Below are positions 1 to 7,715 of a stretch of 64,000 nt of DNA, in pieces. The position numbers and the translations under genes are program-made. Numbering within the stretch: the stretch's first letter is position 1; every line of letters starts with the position of its first letter. The notes under the pieces were generated by a model. The model worked only from the letters and a program-made list of their open reading frames with translations, was not told the DNA's origin and searched no databases. The DNA is from Halobacteriovorax sp. (lineage in GTDB: Bacteria > Bdellovibrionota > Bacteriovoracia > Bacteriovoracales > Bacteriovoracaceae), in assembly GCA_020048985.1 (NCBI GenBank), contig JAIFLR010000076.1:23903-87902 (forward strand), in the 5' to 3' direction.

Positions 1-304
1 TTCCACCTTCATCGAATAGTTGTGCGGAGTCAGTTGTTTCGGTATTTATGATTTCTTTGTCATCAATCCAGATTTGGCTCTTAGAAACTTGAATGTTTAC
101 ACCAAAAGTATTGAGTGACTCTGAGTTTGATCTTGGAAGTTCAATTTCTTTAGGAACGTTGATGACAACCCCAGAGGAGTTATAACTTTGAAGCAAGAAA
201 ACCATCATGATGGTTAAAATATCGAGGAGTGAGGTGATATCAATGTCAAAAGCACCTCCGCTCTTACTTCTTCTTCTGCTTTTCATCGATCTGCTTCTGG
301 CCAT
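1..304 (-). CDS. ExbD/TolR family protein, partial (left edge)
   Basis: Second ExbD/TolR-type subunit of a proton-driven inner-membrane motor; only the first 101 codons are in the window and the stop lies beyond base 1. A short Arg/Ser/Lys-rich cytoplasmic tail is followed by one membrane segment at about residues 20-40 (core LLDILTIMMVFLL). It contains the family's membrane Asp, D28, thought to carry protons, and then a periplasmic part begins. The ATG at 304 lies 8 bp after the stop of another ExbD gene, so the two are co-transcribed with the ExbB gene upstream. Two non-identical ExbD copies behind one ExbB is the arrangement of some TonB, Tol and gliding-motility motors; which one applies here cannot be decided from sequence alone. 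Confidence 0.85.
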   Translation of the reverse strand, partial: MARSRSMKSRRRSKSGGAFDIDITSLLDILTIMMVFLLQSYNSSGVVINVPKEIELPRSNSESLNTFGVNIQVSKSQIWIDDKEIINTETTDSAQLFDEGG

Positions 305-312
305 AAAATCCT

Positions 313-843
313 CTAACTCATCAAATTGCTAAAGATAATTTTGCTGAAAAGCTCTTTGAGTTTTTCATCTACGCCTTCTTTATTAGGTCGATAGATTGCC
401 TCGTCTGTCTTGTTCAACTTTCTAACCGCGTCCATGGCCTTTACAATTTCTTCGTAGGTAAGATCTCCAACCGGTTCGAAGAGAATAGAATTTTCTTCAA
501 CATGGTCTTTTTTAATCGCCACTAAAACAGTGTGAAGTTCTTCAAAATTGAAAAGTCCATCAGCTTGCCTGCGAAACGTTTGGATTGGTCTTGAAGGAAG
601 GCCCTTGGAGAGAGTGATTTCATTGGTATTTAAAACCAAAGTTAAGGCCAATGGATCTTTTTCATTTTTAGGAGGTTCTGAGTCTGAAATGATAGGAACA
701 TCACTTCCTACTTCTTGGATTTTTAAAAATGTCGCAGACATAAGAAGAAAGAAAATAAAGATAAAGATTGAGTCCATAATCGGAATCAAGTTTAACTTTT
801 CTTCAGGCTTTTTTCTCTTTCGAGATGTTGGAACTTTTAGCAT
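313..843 (-). CDS. ExbD/TolR family biopolymer transport protein
   Basis: About 176-residue ExbD/TolR-like subunit. A basic N-terminal tail (SRKRKKPEEK) precedes a single membrane helix at about residues 20-42 with the conserved Asp (D24 in PIMDSIF), then a periplasmic domain of about 130 residues. The family pairs with ExbB/TolQ to turn proton flow into movement of periplasmic partners. I chose the ATG at 843 because AAGGA lies 7 bases upstream of it. An in-frame ATG at 882 would overlap the ExbB gene by 29 bp and has no clear ribosome site. Middle gene of the exbB-exbD-exbD operon. The function class is firm, the partner process is unknown. Confidence 0.85.
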   Translation of the reverse strand: MLKVPTSRKRKKPEEKLNLIPIMDSIFIFIFFLLMSATFLKIQEVGSDVPIISDSEPPKNEKDPLALTLVLNTNEITLSKGLPSRPIQTFRRQADGLFNFEELHTVLVAIKKDHVEENSILFEPVGDLTYEEIVKAMDAVRKLNKTDEAIYRPNKEGVDEKLKELFSKIIFSNLMS

Positions 844-853
844 GTCGTCGTCC

Positions 854-1495
854 TTAGTCGTCGATAGCTTTTTTAGTACCAAGAATATCTTGAAGCTTCA
901 CAGAGAATTCATCTACTTCATTAATGATCTTTTCAGATTTAGCCATTAAAAAAGCGTGAATCATCATAATGGTAATAGCTGCTCCAAGACCAAGTGCAGT
1001 TGTGTTCATTGCGACGGCGATACCTTTAGCAAGAACTTCACCTTTTTGTGTCGGATCTGCTGCTGATACAGCAGAGAACGACATGATCAAACCTTGAATT
1101 GTTCCAAGAAGACCAAAGAGAGTTGAAAGGTTTGCAGCAAGTGCGAGGTAGCCTAATCTCATTTCAATTTTAGGAATAACTTCCAGTGCAGTGGCATCAA
1201 TCGCATTCTGGATTTGTTCAGGTGATTGATTGGCGCGTTTTAATCCACTCTTTAAAACTCTAGGAAGTGCAGCTGTTGAGCCAGAGCAAACACGAATAGC
1301 ACCTTGAATATCATTGGAAAGAATATATCTCTGGAGCTCATTCATAAATGAAGGACCATCAACATCATACGTATAAGAAAGTTTTTTAAATCTTTCAAAA
1401 GCTACAGCGAGAGCAAATGCCCAAACTGCCAGAATCACATACATAAAAATTCCACCTTCAACGATGAAACTAATAAACCATTGGATAAATTCCAT
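854..1495 (-). CDS. MotA/TolQ/ExbB proton channel family protein
   Basis: About 213-residue ExbB/TolQ/MotA-type channel subunit of the inner membrane. Three membrane helices are visible: about residues 15-34, then a cytoplasmic stretch, then about 115-140 (LSTLFGLLGTIQGLI, the conserved channel helix) and 155-185 (IAVAMNTTALGLGAAITIMMI), with the Thr/Gly-rich motifs typical of the family. The ATG at 1495 follows GGGGAAGTT, a better ribosome site than the ATG at 1510. First gene of the exbB-exbD-exbD operon. The same gene order (one TolQ-like, two TolR-like) is known for the Agl gliding motor of myxobacteria and for many TonB systems; no TonB gene is in view. Confidence 0.88.
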   Translation of the reverse strand: MEFIQWFISFIVEGGIFMYVILAVWAFALAVAFERFKKLSYTYDVDGPSFMNELQRYILSNDIQGAIRVCSGSTAALPRVLKSGLKRANQSPEQIQNAIDATALEVIPKIEMRLGYLALAANLSTLFGLLGTIQGLIMSFSAVSAADPTQKGEVLAKGIAVAMNTTALGLGAAITIMMIHAFLMAKSEKIINEVDEFSVKLQDILGTKKAIDD

Positions 1496-1585
1496 AACTT
1501 CCCCTTCCATGGACGAATAAAGATCTTTGATTAAGTATAAACGTAATTTGAAAGGGATAAAGGATTTTTCTGCTATACTAAATAA

Positions 1586-1612
1586 GTCAGGTAGCTTTTT
1601 ATTCTACCTGAC
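1586..1612 (-). terminator. Hairpin terminator after the 142-aa secreted protein gene
   Basis: Perfect 9-bp stem (GTCAGGTAG / CTACCTGAC) with a 9-base loop, followed on the minus strand by TTATTT. It lies 9 bases after the stop at 1622 and before the ExbB gene, so it likely ends the trxA-side transcripts. The U-tract is imperfect, so termination may be partial. Confidence 0.65.
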
Positions 1613-1621
1613 CGAATGACT

Positions 1622-2050
1622 CTAGAAATTACACTGAATGATTTGTTGCTGGAATGGAAAAGAGGTACTGACGATTCGTCCCTCTTCATCAATTGTCACT
1701 TTGACGTTTTCAGCTGTTGAAAAATACTCAAAGTCTTTAACTTGTCTGAGATTTTTATCTAAATGGAGATTTGTGACCGTTAAATCCTTGTCAAGTTTGA
1801 CCTTGATCCCTCGCTCAATATCGCGCCCATCTAGGGAGAGCTGAACTCGGGCAGAATAACCAGGGTTCCCAAAACTATCTTCTTCCAGAAGATTTTTAAC
1901 CTTCTCAACTTTAAATTTACAGACTGTTTTTACTCCGTTCACCATTATGTTGGTTTTTAGTGAGCCTTTGAGCATCAGAGTGCCTTGAATTTCATTCGCC
2001 AGTGCCCCTACCGAGATCAAAGAGAGAAAGAGAACTAATTGCTTTTTCAT
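1622..2050 (-). CDS. Hypothetical secreted protein (142 aa)
   Basis: Not recognised. It opens with a clear signal peptide (MKKQLVLFLSLISVGALA, cleavage likely after ALA) and continues as a beta-rich soluble domain with two cysteines (in VCKFKV and the final QCNF) that could form a disulfide. AAGGG 7 bases before the ATG supports the start. It lies 9 bp behind the protein-glutaminase-like gene and ends in a hairpin terminator, so the two are probably made together. An accessory or inhibitor role for the neighbouring enzyme is possible but purely a guess. Confidence 0.7.
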   Translation of the reverse strand: MKKQLVLFLSLISVGALANEIQGTLMLKGSLKTNIMVNGVKTVCKFKVEKVKNLLEEDSFGNPGYSARVQLSLDGRDIERGIKVKLDKDLTVTNLHLDKNLRQVKDFEYFSTAENVKVTIDEEGRIVSTSFPFQQQIIQCNF

Positions 2051-2059
2051 ATATGACCC

Positions 2060-2965
2060 TTAATGTGTGATTGTTGGTTTACCTGTATCAAGACCTTCGT
2101 AAGATTTTTCGTAATCCTTGAAGGCCCTACGAGCGTCTTGAAGTTCTTCCAATACCCAATGATTGCGAGGGATATTTTTTGTATCCCTATTTTCAATATT
2201 TAGCGGACTGAAGAAATACATTGGCACTTTCATCAAAAAACAAAGGCGAGACCACTGATTTTTTGAATATTCAGAATAATTGGTAGCTACCGGGCAAGTG
2301 ATTTTTTCTGATTTGATAAAGTAACTCTTCCACTCATTTACAGTGATTGGCTTAGACATAAATGTACCATCAAGAACGTACTCTTCACCCTGGACGACAA
2401 CCATAGGAGCGACGTGGAACCACCATTCAAAATCTTCCAGTTGGATGTATCTCTGAGTGTAGAAAATAAAAACTTTCTGGGAAGAAATTCCCATCTTAGA
2501 CCACATATCAAATGCCCACATGTGAGCACGTTTGAAACACTGTGAGCGTCTGCGGTCCCCGTCGTTCAACATTCCTTTGAAGATATCCGTAGCTGTCTCG
2601 ATTGACTGAAGGTCAGTGGGAGCAAATTCTCTCAACTGATTATACTGGAAGTGATTCAGATCCATCGTGACCGGATCAACTTCTGCCGAGGTTGCTCTTG
2701 CAATACGGTTAATGAACATGTCTTTTGAGTTTTCAGTAAAAGATATTTTTACGACTTGTCCGATAAATGATTTGAAATATTTTAAATTTTCTTCTGATTT
2801 ATGCGTTCTGTAGATTCGGCCATCAGTGCCAGAAAGCACAAGAAGGGTCTCACTACGCTGAGATTCAATAACATTGAAAACAGTTGTGACTAATTCACCT
2901 GCTTGGGCAAATGCTTGAGTCAGCAGAAAGAAAGCAATCAGCGTTACCCATTTTTTCATGGCCAT
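2060..2965 (-). CDS. Secreted protein-glutaminase-like deamidase
   Basis: 301-residue exported protein with a signal peptide (residues 1-20, cut near AFA-QA). The N-terminal half is a small beta domain that may be a propeptide. The C-terminal half shows the order Cys-His-Asp seen in bacterial protein-glutaminases: C143 in SQCFKRAHMW, H184 in WWFHVAPMV, D199 in YVLDGTF. The 41-residue Cys-His spacing matches what I recall for the Chryseobacterium enzyme; the His-Asp spacing (15) is shorter. Such enzymes turn protein-bound glutamine into glutamate; a transglutaminase-like or effector deamidase is the alternative. The ATG is preceded by GAGGG, which lies in the 3' arm of a hairpin. Family call is moderate because it rests on motif reading only. 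Confidence 0.65.
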   Translation of the reverse strand: MAMKKWVTLIAFFLLTQAFAQAGELVTTVFNVIESQRSETLLVLSGTDGRIYRTHKSEENLKYFKSFIGQVVKISFTENSKDMFINRIARATSAEVDPVTMDLNHFQYNQLREFAPTDLQSIETATDIFKGMLNDGDRRRSQCFKRAHMWAFDMWSKMGISSQKVFIFYTQRYIQLEDFEWWFHVAPMVVVQGEEYVLDGTFMSKPITVNEWKSYFIKSEKITCPVATNYSEYSKNQWSRLCFLMKVPMYFFSPLNIENRDTKNIPRNHWVLEELQDARRAFKDYEKSYEGLDTGKPTITH

Positions 2966-2971
2966 AAAAAT

Positions 2972-2991
2972 CCCTCACTTTAATGTGGGGG
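2972..2991 (-). terminator. Hairpin abutting the glutaminase-like start codon
   Basis: Minus-strand stem with CCC/GGG and CAC/GTG pairs (one C-A mismatch), loop ATTAAA, then ATTTTT and the ATG at 2965. It can serve as a terminator for gmhA, yet the GAGGG ribosome site of the next gene is in its 3' arm. Folding would therefore both stop transcription and hide the ribosome site. Confidence 0.5.
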
Positions 2992-3046
2992 CTTTATAGA
3001 TCAAGTTTGGGTTTTAAGGGGTGTGGTATGTACTATTTACAGGTTT

Positions 3047-3625
3047 TTAGTAGTTCTCTGGGAATAGCTGGCGCTCAATTCCCTCGATGAAAATATGAAT
3101 GCACTTAATGTGCACTTCCTGAATTCTGTCGGTAATCGGGGAATTGATAATGAGGGCCACATCAACCATATCTTTCAGCTTGCCGCCGTCTTTACCAAGC
3201 AAACCAACAACCTTCATGCCCTTACTTTTGGCAACTTCTGTCGCCTTGATAACATTGGCAGAATTTCCACTGGTAGAGATAGCAAGAAGAACGTCTCCTT
3301 GTTGTCCCCAGGCTTCGACGAAACGGGAGAAGATATATTCAAATCCAAAATCATTAGCGATGCAGGTAATATGGCCAGCCTCAGAAATTCCTGTGGCCGG
3401 AAGGGGAGCACGGTCTTTACGATAGCGCCCGGTTAACTCTTCAGCAAAGTGAAGAGAATCGCACATTGATCCACCATTCCCACAGCTGAAAACACGCCCT
3501 TTATTTTTGAATGAATCCACAAAAGTGTTAACGGCCTTATCTATAAGGGCGACATTCTTTGGGTCTTCAACAAAGGTATTGAGGGTTTTTTGAGCTTCTT
3601 GCAGAGATGATTGAATATAGTTCAT
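3047..3625 (-). CDS. gmhA: Phosphoheptose isomerase (sedoheptulose-7-phosphate isomerase)
   Basis: Converts sedoheptulose 7-phosphate to D-glycero-D-manno-heptose 7-phosphate, the first step of LPS-core heptose synthesis, in the cytosol. The 192-residue length is normal for GmhA. A single SIS domain is present with the glycine-rich phosphate loop SCGNGGSMCDSLHFAEELTGRY, the STSGNS motif and the C-terminal EVHIKCIHIFIEGIER helix, with Glu and His positioned as in the family. The ATG at 3625 directly follows a hairpin and eight U residues; no ribosome site is within 10 bases. AAGGAAGG sits just before the hairpin, so folding may bring it close. Downstream of trxA on the same strand; no other heptose genes are in view. 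Confidence 0.93.
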   Translation of the reverse strand: MNYIQSSLQEAQKTLNTFVEDPKNVALIDKAVNTFVDSFKNKGRVFSCGNGGSMCDSLHFAEELTGRYRKDRAPLPATGISEAGHITCIANDFGFEYIFSRFVEAWGQQGDVLLAISTSGNSANVIKATEVAKSKGMKVVGLLGKDGGKLKDMVDVALIINSPITDRIQEVHIKCIHIFIEGIERQLFPENY

Positions 3626-3659
3626 AAAAAAAAGGCCGGCATTAAACCGGCCTTCCTTG
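3626..3659 (-). terminator. Terminator-like hairpin between trxA and gmhA
   Basis: Minus strand: AAGGCCGG, loop TTTAATG, CCGGCCTT, then an unbroken U-tract ending exactly at the gmhA ATG (3625). The 8-bp stem at 3632-3654 is perfect and G+C-rich, a strong intrinsic terminator for trxA. AAGG at 3656-3659 lies just outside the stem. Confidence 0.8.
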
Positions 3660-3662
3660 AAA

Positions 3663-3986
3663 TTAGATTAAAGACGTGATGTTTTTGATGATTTCAGCTT
3701 TCGGCTGGTTGCCCACCAAAGTACTTTTCACTTCACCATTTTTGAAGAAGATCAAAGTAGGAATACCACGGATTCCGTATTTTTGAGCAAGATCAGAAGC
3801 CTGATCAACGTTAACTTTAACAACATTGGCCTTGCCGCCCATTTCTGTTGCAATTTCTTCCAACACTGGCCCAAGCGCCTTGCATGGTCCACACCACTCG
3901 GCCCAAAAATCAACCAATACCGGTTTATCAGAGGCCATAACTTCTTGTTCAAAATTTGCAGAGGTCACACTAGTTAAATTAGACAT
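3663..3986 (-). CDS. trxA: Thioredoxin
   Basis: Cytosolic disulfide reductase of 107 residues, the usual thioredoxin length. The active site WCGPC is at residues 31-35, preceded by DFWAE, and the cis-proline motif GIPTLIFF comes later. The ATG at 3986 is set by AGGAG six bases upstream; an upstream in-frame ATG at 4007 would only add seven non-conserved residues. First gene of the minus-strand run. A strong hairpin follows the stop, so most transcripts should end before gmhA. Confidence 0.96.
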   Translation of the reverse strand: MSNLTSVTSANFEQEVMASDKPVLVDFWAEWCGPCKALGPVLEEIATEMGGKANVVKVNVDQASDLAQKYGIRGIPTLIFFKNGEVKSTLVGNQPKAEIIKNITSLI

Positions 3987-4094
3987 AAATTCTCCTATAT
4001 AAAGCACTGCTTCACTTTAACGTAAGAGGATCCTTCGGACAAGATTAAAACCCTTGCGGCACCTGATCAAAATTATCCGAAATGAACGAAAATC

Positions 4095-4123
4095 CGTTCA
4101 AGTGGTGATTTTTTAGTTACAAT
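4095..4123 (+). promoter_or_regulatory. Putative promoter of the RDD gene (leaderless)
   Basis: TACAAT at 4118-4123 with a weak -35 (CGTTCA, 4095-4100, 17-base spacer). The -10 ends seven bases before the ATG at 4131, so transcription would begin at or next to the start codon; no ribosome site is present. Confidence 0.5.
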
Positions 4124-4130
4124 ACTGTGG

Positions 4131-4628
4131 ATGAAACGGAAGGACCTTATCAACGGGCCGCTTGCAAGGGCCCGCTTAAGTAGATTAATCGCGAAACTCA
4201 TAGATATAGGTCTGGTGACCTTAGGTGCAGTTTTTTACTATCCGATGGGGCTTCTTTTAGGGGTTATTTACCTCTGTATCTCTGATTCCCTCTATGACGG
4301 ACAGTCCATCGGTAAGCGTTTGATGGGATTCGGGGTCATTTCCTTAGTTGACGGCTCGCCCTGCTCCACCCGCCAGTCCTTTATTCGTAATCTACCTTTT
4401 ACAGTTCCTCTCTTCTTTTTGATTTTTCCATTTTGGGGCTGGGTCTTTTCAGCTATTTTTGCAGTGCCTTTAGCCTTAATGGAAGTGTACTTCTTGTTTA
4501 AACAAAATTCAGTTCACCGCCTGGGGGACATTATGGCCGATACCACCGTTATCGCTAATGATGGCACCAGATTGGATTTGCGAAAGCAGAAGGCTCCGTG
4601 GTTTGATAGCCGTCCCGTTCCCATGTAA
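4131..4628 (+). CDS. RDD family membrane protein
   Basis: 165-residue inner-membrane protein with the RDD-family pattern: ARLSRLIAKLIDIGLV at the first helix (Arg then Asp), hydrophobic helices at about residues 20-50 and 90-120, and the motif GQSIGKRLMGFGVI between them. The C-terminal VHRLGDIMADTTVI segment is also typical. The role of RDD proteins is mostly unknown, though some affect ion balance or transport. No Shine-Dalgarno precedes the ATG, but a -10 hexamer does. It ends 9 bp before polA, so the two genes form an operon. Confidence 0.85.
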   Translation: MKRKDLINGPLARARLSRLIAKLIDIGLVTLGAVFYYPMGLLLGVIYLCISDSLYDGQSIGKRLMGFGVISLVDGSPCSTRQSFIRNLPFTVPLFFLIFPFWGWVFSAIFAVPLALMEVYFLFKQNSVHRLGDIMADTTVIANDGTRLDLRKQKAPWFDSRPVPM

Positions 4629-4637
4629 TAGGTGAAT

Positions 4638-7265
4638 ATGAAAAAATTAATTATTATTGATATCTCGAATTATATCTTTCGTGCATTCTTTGCCATTCGG
4701 CCACTCCATGCCCCGGATGGAACACCAGTAAATGCCGTTTATGGTGTGTTGAGCATGATTCACAACATGATTGTGAAACACAAACCAACCCACATCCTGA
4801 TTGCAAAAGATACGAAAGAAGGATCTTTTAGAAAGGAAATTTATCCTGAGTATAAGGCGCATCGAACTGAGCCGCCTGACGAGCTAATTCCCCAATTTGC
4901 CTTAGTTGATGAACTCATACAGGCTTTGGGAATTCCAGAAATCAAAATGGCCAGATATGAAGCTGATGATGTGATTGGCTCAGTGGCCATCCAGTGGAAA
5001 GATTATTTTGAAGAGATCCTGATTGCTTCCGGTGATAAAGACCTCATGCAGTTTGTTGATGGTCCCATCAAAATGCTGGATACCATGAAGGATAAAACTT
5101 ACGAGCGAGAAGACGTTAAAGATAAAATGGGTGTCTACCCGGAACAGATCGTGGACTATCTCGCTTTGATTGGGGACACCTCGGACAATATTCCTGGGGT
5201 GCCAGGCATTGGACCCAAGGGCGCTCAGGGTCTCCTCGAGGATTTTGGAAGCCTTGAAAGTGTCCTTGAAAACGTTGAGGCGATTAAAAACAAAAGATGT
5301 CAGACTGCCCTGATGGAGCATAAAGACAAGGCCATCATCTCCAAGGAACTGGCCAAAATCGTAACAGATTTAAAGCTCGCTTTTGATGCTGATAAATCCC
5401 AATACCAATTGAGAGTGACTCCAGAGCTTGAAGGATTTTTTGAAAAAGTTGGATTTCGTACATGGCTGGACAAACTGGCCGACTTCAAACCAATAGCACC
5501 AACAATCGTTTTGAAGCCTAAAGAAAAAAAGAATCATAAGACTGAAATCTGGACACTCATTGATTTAAAACAAAATATTATTGGTGAGAAATCCATCGGT
5601 CTGTGTCATGTGTGTGATGATGAACTTAACCAACTTCAGACATGGAGTGGTGTCGCCATCGCGACTCAAAACAAGTGCGGTTACCTCACTTTGAGTAAAG
5701 AAGAGGTTTTCAATTTTATTGAAATCCTGCAGGAATCTCACGCTCTGATTATTTGTTATCAATCTAAGCCGCTGCTTCAGCAAGCCTATATTTCAGGCAT
5801 CAATCCGACATTTAAATATTTTGATCTGGCTCAGGCCCATTTCATTATCAATCCAGAATACCGTCATGATCTCTCAACCTTAAGTGAAGAATTTTTGGGT
5901 CATAAGGTTGAGGAGAGTAAAGGACAGGCAGACTTATTTGGGGGCTTGAATGATGAGGATATCTCCTTAAATGGGCAAAAGGCTCAGGCCATATGGGATT
6001 TATTTCCCATCTTAAGGGCAAAAATGCATGAGCTGGACATAGAGCGCGCCTATGATGAGTTAGATATTCCTCTGATAAAAGTCCTTGCAGCCATGGAACT
6101 AGAAGGTGTGAACTTGGATGTTCCTTTCTATAAAGAATTAGAAATTGAATTTTCTAAGCAAATTGAAGAAATTGAAGGCGAAGTCATCAAGGTTTCTGGC
6201 GATAAAGTTAATCTGCGTTCTCCAAAACAAGTAGGGGAATTGTTATTTGAAAAACTTCAGTTACCGGTAATTAGAAAAACTAAAACAGGGTATTCAACCG
6301 ACGCTGAAGTCTTAACAGAATTAGTATCACTGAACTTGAGTCCCATTCCGGAGCTTCTTTTGCGCTACAGAGAGGTTGAAAAGCTTCTCAGTACTTACGT
6401 GAAAACTCTGCCGGCCATTATTAATCCTAAGTCAGGAAAAATTCATACTCATTTTCAACCCAGTAATGCCGCTACTGGGCGTTTGTCCTCTGATAACCCG
6501 AACTTACAAAATATTCCAGTTCGCACAGAGAATGGAAGAAAACTAAGAAGGGGTTTTGTGGCATCCAAGGGAAGAACACTTCTTTCAGCGGATTATTCTC
6601 AAGTTGAATTAAGGCTACTGGCGCATTTTTCACAAGATCAATCGATGCTCGAAGCTTTTCATAACGATCTGGATATCCACCGTCAGACGGCTTCAGAAAT
6701 CTTTGAAGTCCCACTAGATCAGGTCACAAAAGATCAGCGAAACAGTGCCAAGGCGATTAACTTTGGTCTCATGTATGGGCAGACAAGTTTTGGTCTCTCA
6801 CAAGCTTTGCGGATTTCCCAAGGTGAAGCTAAAAAATATATTACTAACTATTTTAGAAAGTTTCATTCCGTTAAAAGTTACCTTGATGGATTGAAAGAAC
6901 TAGCAGAAGAAAAAGGTTATGCTGAGACGATGTTTGGCAGACGCCGGGCCCTTCCAGATATCAAATCCACCAATCGGCAAGTTAAGGCCATGGCCGAAAG
7001 AGTTGCCATCAATAGTCCTATTCAGGGCACAGCCGCGGACATCATTAAGTTGGCGATGATTAATATTCAGGACCTCATCTTTCAACGTAAAATGAGCTCA
7101 CGCATGATTCTTCAGGTTCACGATGAACTCATCTTTGATGTGGCCCCGGAAGAATTAGAACTGATGAAAATTCTGGTCACGGAACAAATGGAAGGGGCGG
7201 TAAAGTTGAGCATTCCGCTTCGAGTTCATGTGGGCATCGGTAATAACTGGTACGATCTGAAATAA
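4638..7265 (+). CDS. polA: DNA polymerase I
   Basis: Repair and Okazaki-fragment polymerase, about 875 residues. The N-terminal 5'-3' exonuclease domain (about 1-290) has the Asp-rich motifs (IIDISNYIFRAFF, ADDVIGS, GDKDLMQ, GDTSDNIPGVPGIGPKGA). The C-terminal polymerase domain has motif A SADYSQVELR, motif B RNSAKAINFGLMYG and motif C QVHDELIFD. The middle domain (about 300-440) keeps the fold length but lacks a recognisable DxE metal motif, so 3'-5' proofreading is probably lost, as in Taq polymerase. ATG at 4638 with AGG five bases upstream; an in-frame GTG at 4632 is less likely. Confidence 0.97.
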   Translation: MKKLIIIDISNYIFRAFFAIRPLHAPDGTPVNAVYGVLSMIHNMIVKHKPTHILIAKDTKEGSFRKEIYPEYKAHRTEPPDELIPQFALVDELIQALGIPEIKMARYEADDVIGSVAIQWKDYFEEILIASGDKDLMQFVDGPIKMLDTMKDKTYEREDVKDKMGVYPEQIVDYLALIGDTSDNIPGVPGIGPKGAQGLLEDFGSLESVLENVEAIKNKRCQTALMEHKDKAIISKELAKIVTDLKLAFDADKSQYQLRVTPELEGFFEKVGFRTWLDKLADFKPIAPTIVLKPKEKKNHKTEIWTLIDLKQNIIGEKSIGLCHVCDDELNQLQTWSGVAIATQNKCGYLTLSKEEVFNFIEILQESHALIICYQSKPLLQQAYISGINPTFKYFDLAQAHFIINPEYRHDLSTLSEEFLGHKVEESKGQADLFGGLNDEDISLNGQKAQAIWDLFPILRAKMHELDIERAYDELDIPLIKVLAAMELEGVNLDVPFYKELEIEFSKQIEEIEGEVIKVSGDKVNLRSPKQVGELLFEKLQLPVIRKTKTGYSTDAEVLTELVSLNLSPIPELLLRYREVEKLLSTYVKTLPAIINPKSGKIHTHFQPSNAATGRLSSDNPNLQNIPVRTENGRKLRRGFVASKGRTLLSADYSQVELRLLAHFSQDQSMLEAFHNDLDIHRQTASEIFEVPLDQVTKDQRNSAKAINFGLMYGQTSFGLSQALRISQGEAKKYITNYFRKFHSVKSYLDGLKELAEEKGYAETMFGRRRALPDIKSTNRQVKAMAERVAINSPIQGTAADIIKLAMINIQDLIFQRKMSSRMILQVHDELIFDVAPEELELMKILVTEQMEGAVKLSIPLRVHVGIGNNWYDLK

Positions 7266-7301
7266 GACTTTAATCCATACAGAGAGTGACGATAAGTCGG
7301 T

Positions 7302-7715
7302 ATGTTTAAATTTATTTTAAGCCTTATCGGATTTTGGTCGTTTGCTGCTTTCGGCATTCCTTGTGATTGCGAAGTGAGAGTTCATTCACCTTTAACAGGG
7401 TCCCATAGAATGTCACCAGTGGTGATCAAGACCTACGAGTTAGAAGATTTTAGTTCCTTTGCACCCAAAAATATCAAGCAGTGCCAGCAATCCTGCCTGG
7501 CCGAATTTCAAAAAGACATGCCGGCCCAAAGATTAAATGCTCTGCTGATCACCTATTCTATGCAGCTCATTGAACAGAAAGTTCTTGGCTTTAACTGCAC
7601 CGGACTCACAACCTTAAAATATCCAGTCCGAGTCAAAGCGAAACTGGCCCAGACGGCACTTGGCAACGTGGCCGATATTATTCAAGTGATCAACCACGAA
7701 GAAGTCTGTTTCTAA
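7302..7715 (+). CDS. Hypothetical secreted Cys-rich protein (137 aa)
   Basis: Not recognised. A signal peptide (MFKFILSLIGFWSFAAFG) is followed by a small domain with six cysteines (CDC, CQQSC, NC, final VCF), which suggests disulfides in the periplasm. It follows polA by 36 bp on the same strand. No clear ribosome site; GATAAG lies close before the ATG. The stop codon directly abuts the stop of the convergent rhodanese gene (TAATTA). Confidence 0.65.
   Translation: MFKFILSLIGFWSFAAFGIPCDCEVRVHSPLTGSHRMSPVVIKTYELEDFSSFAPKNIKQCQQSCLAEFQKDMPAQRLNALLITYSMQLIEQKVLGFNCTGLTTLKYPVRVKAKLAQTALGNVADIIQVINHEEVCF

Noticed and set aside
548..949. 133-codon open frame across the ExbB/ExbD junction
   Set aside because: Antisense to two conserved genes, no start signal.
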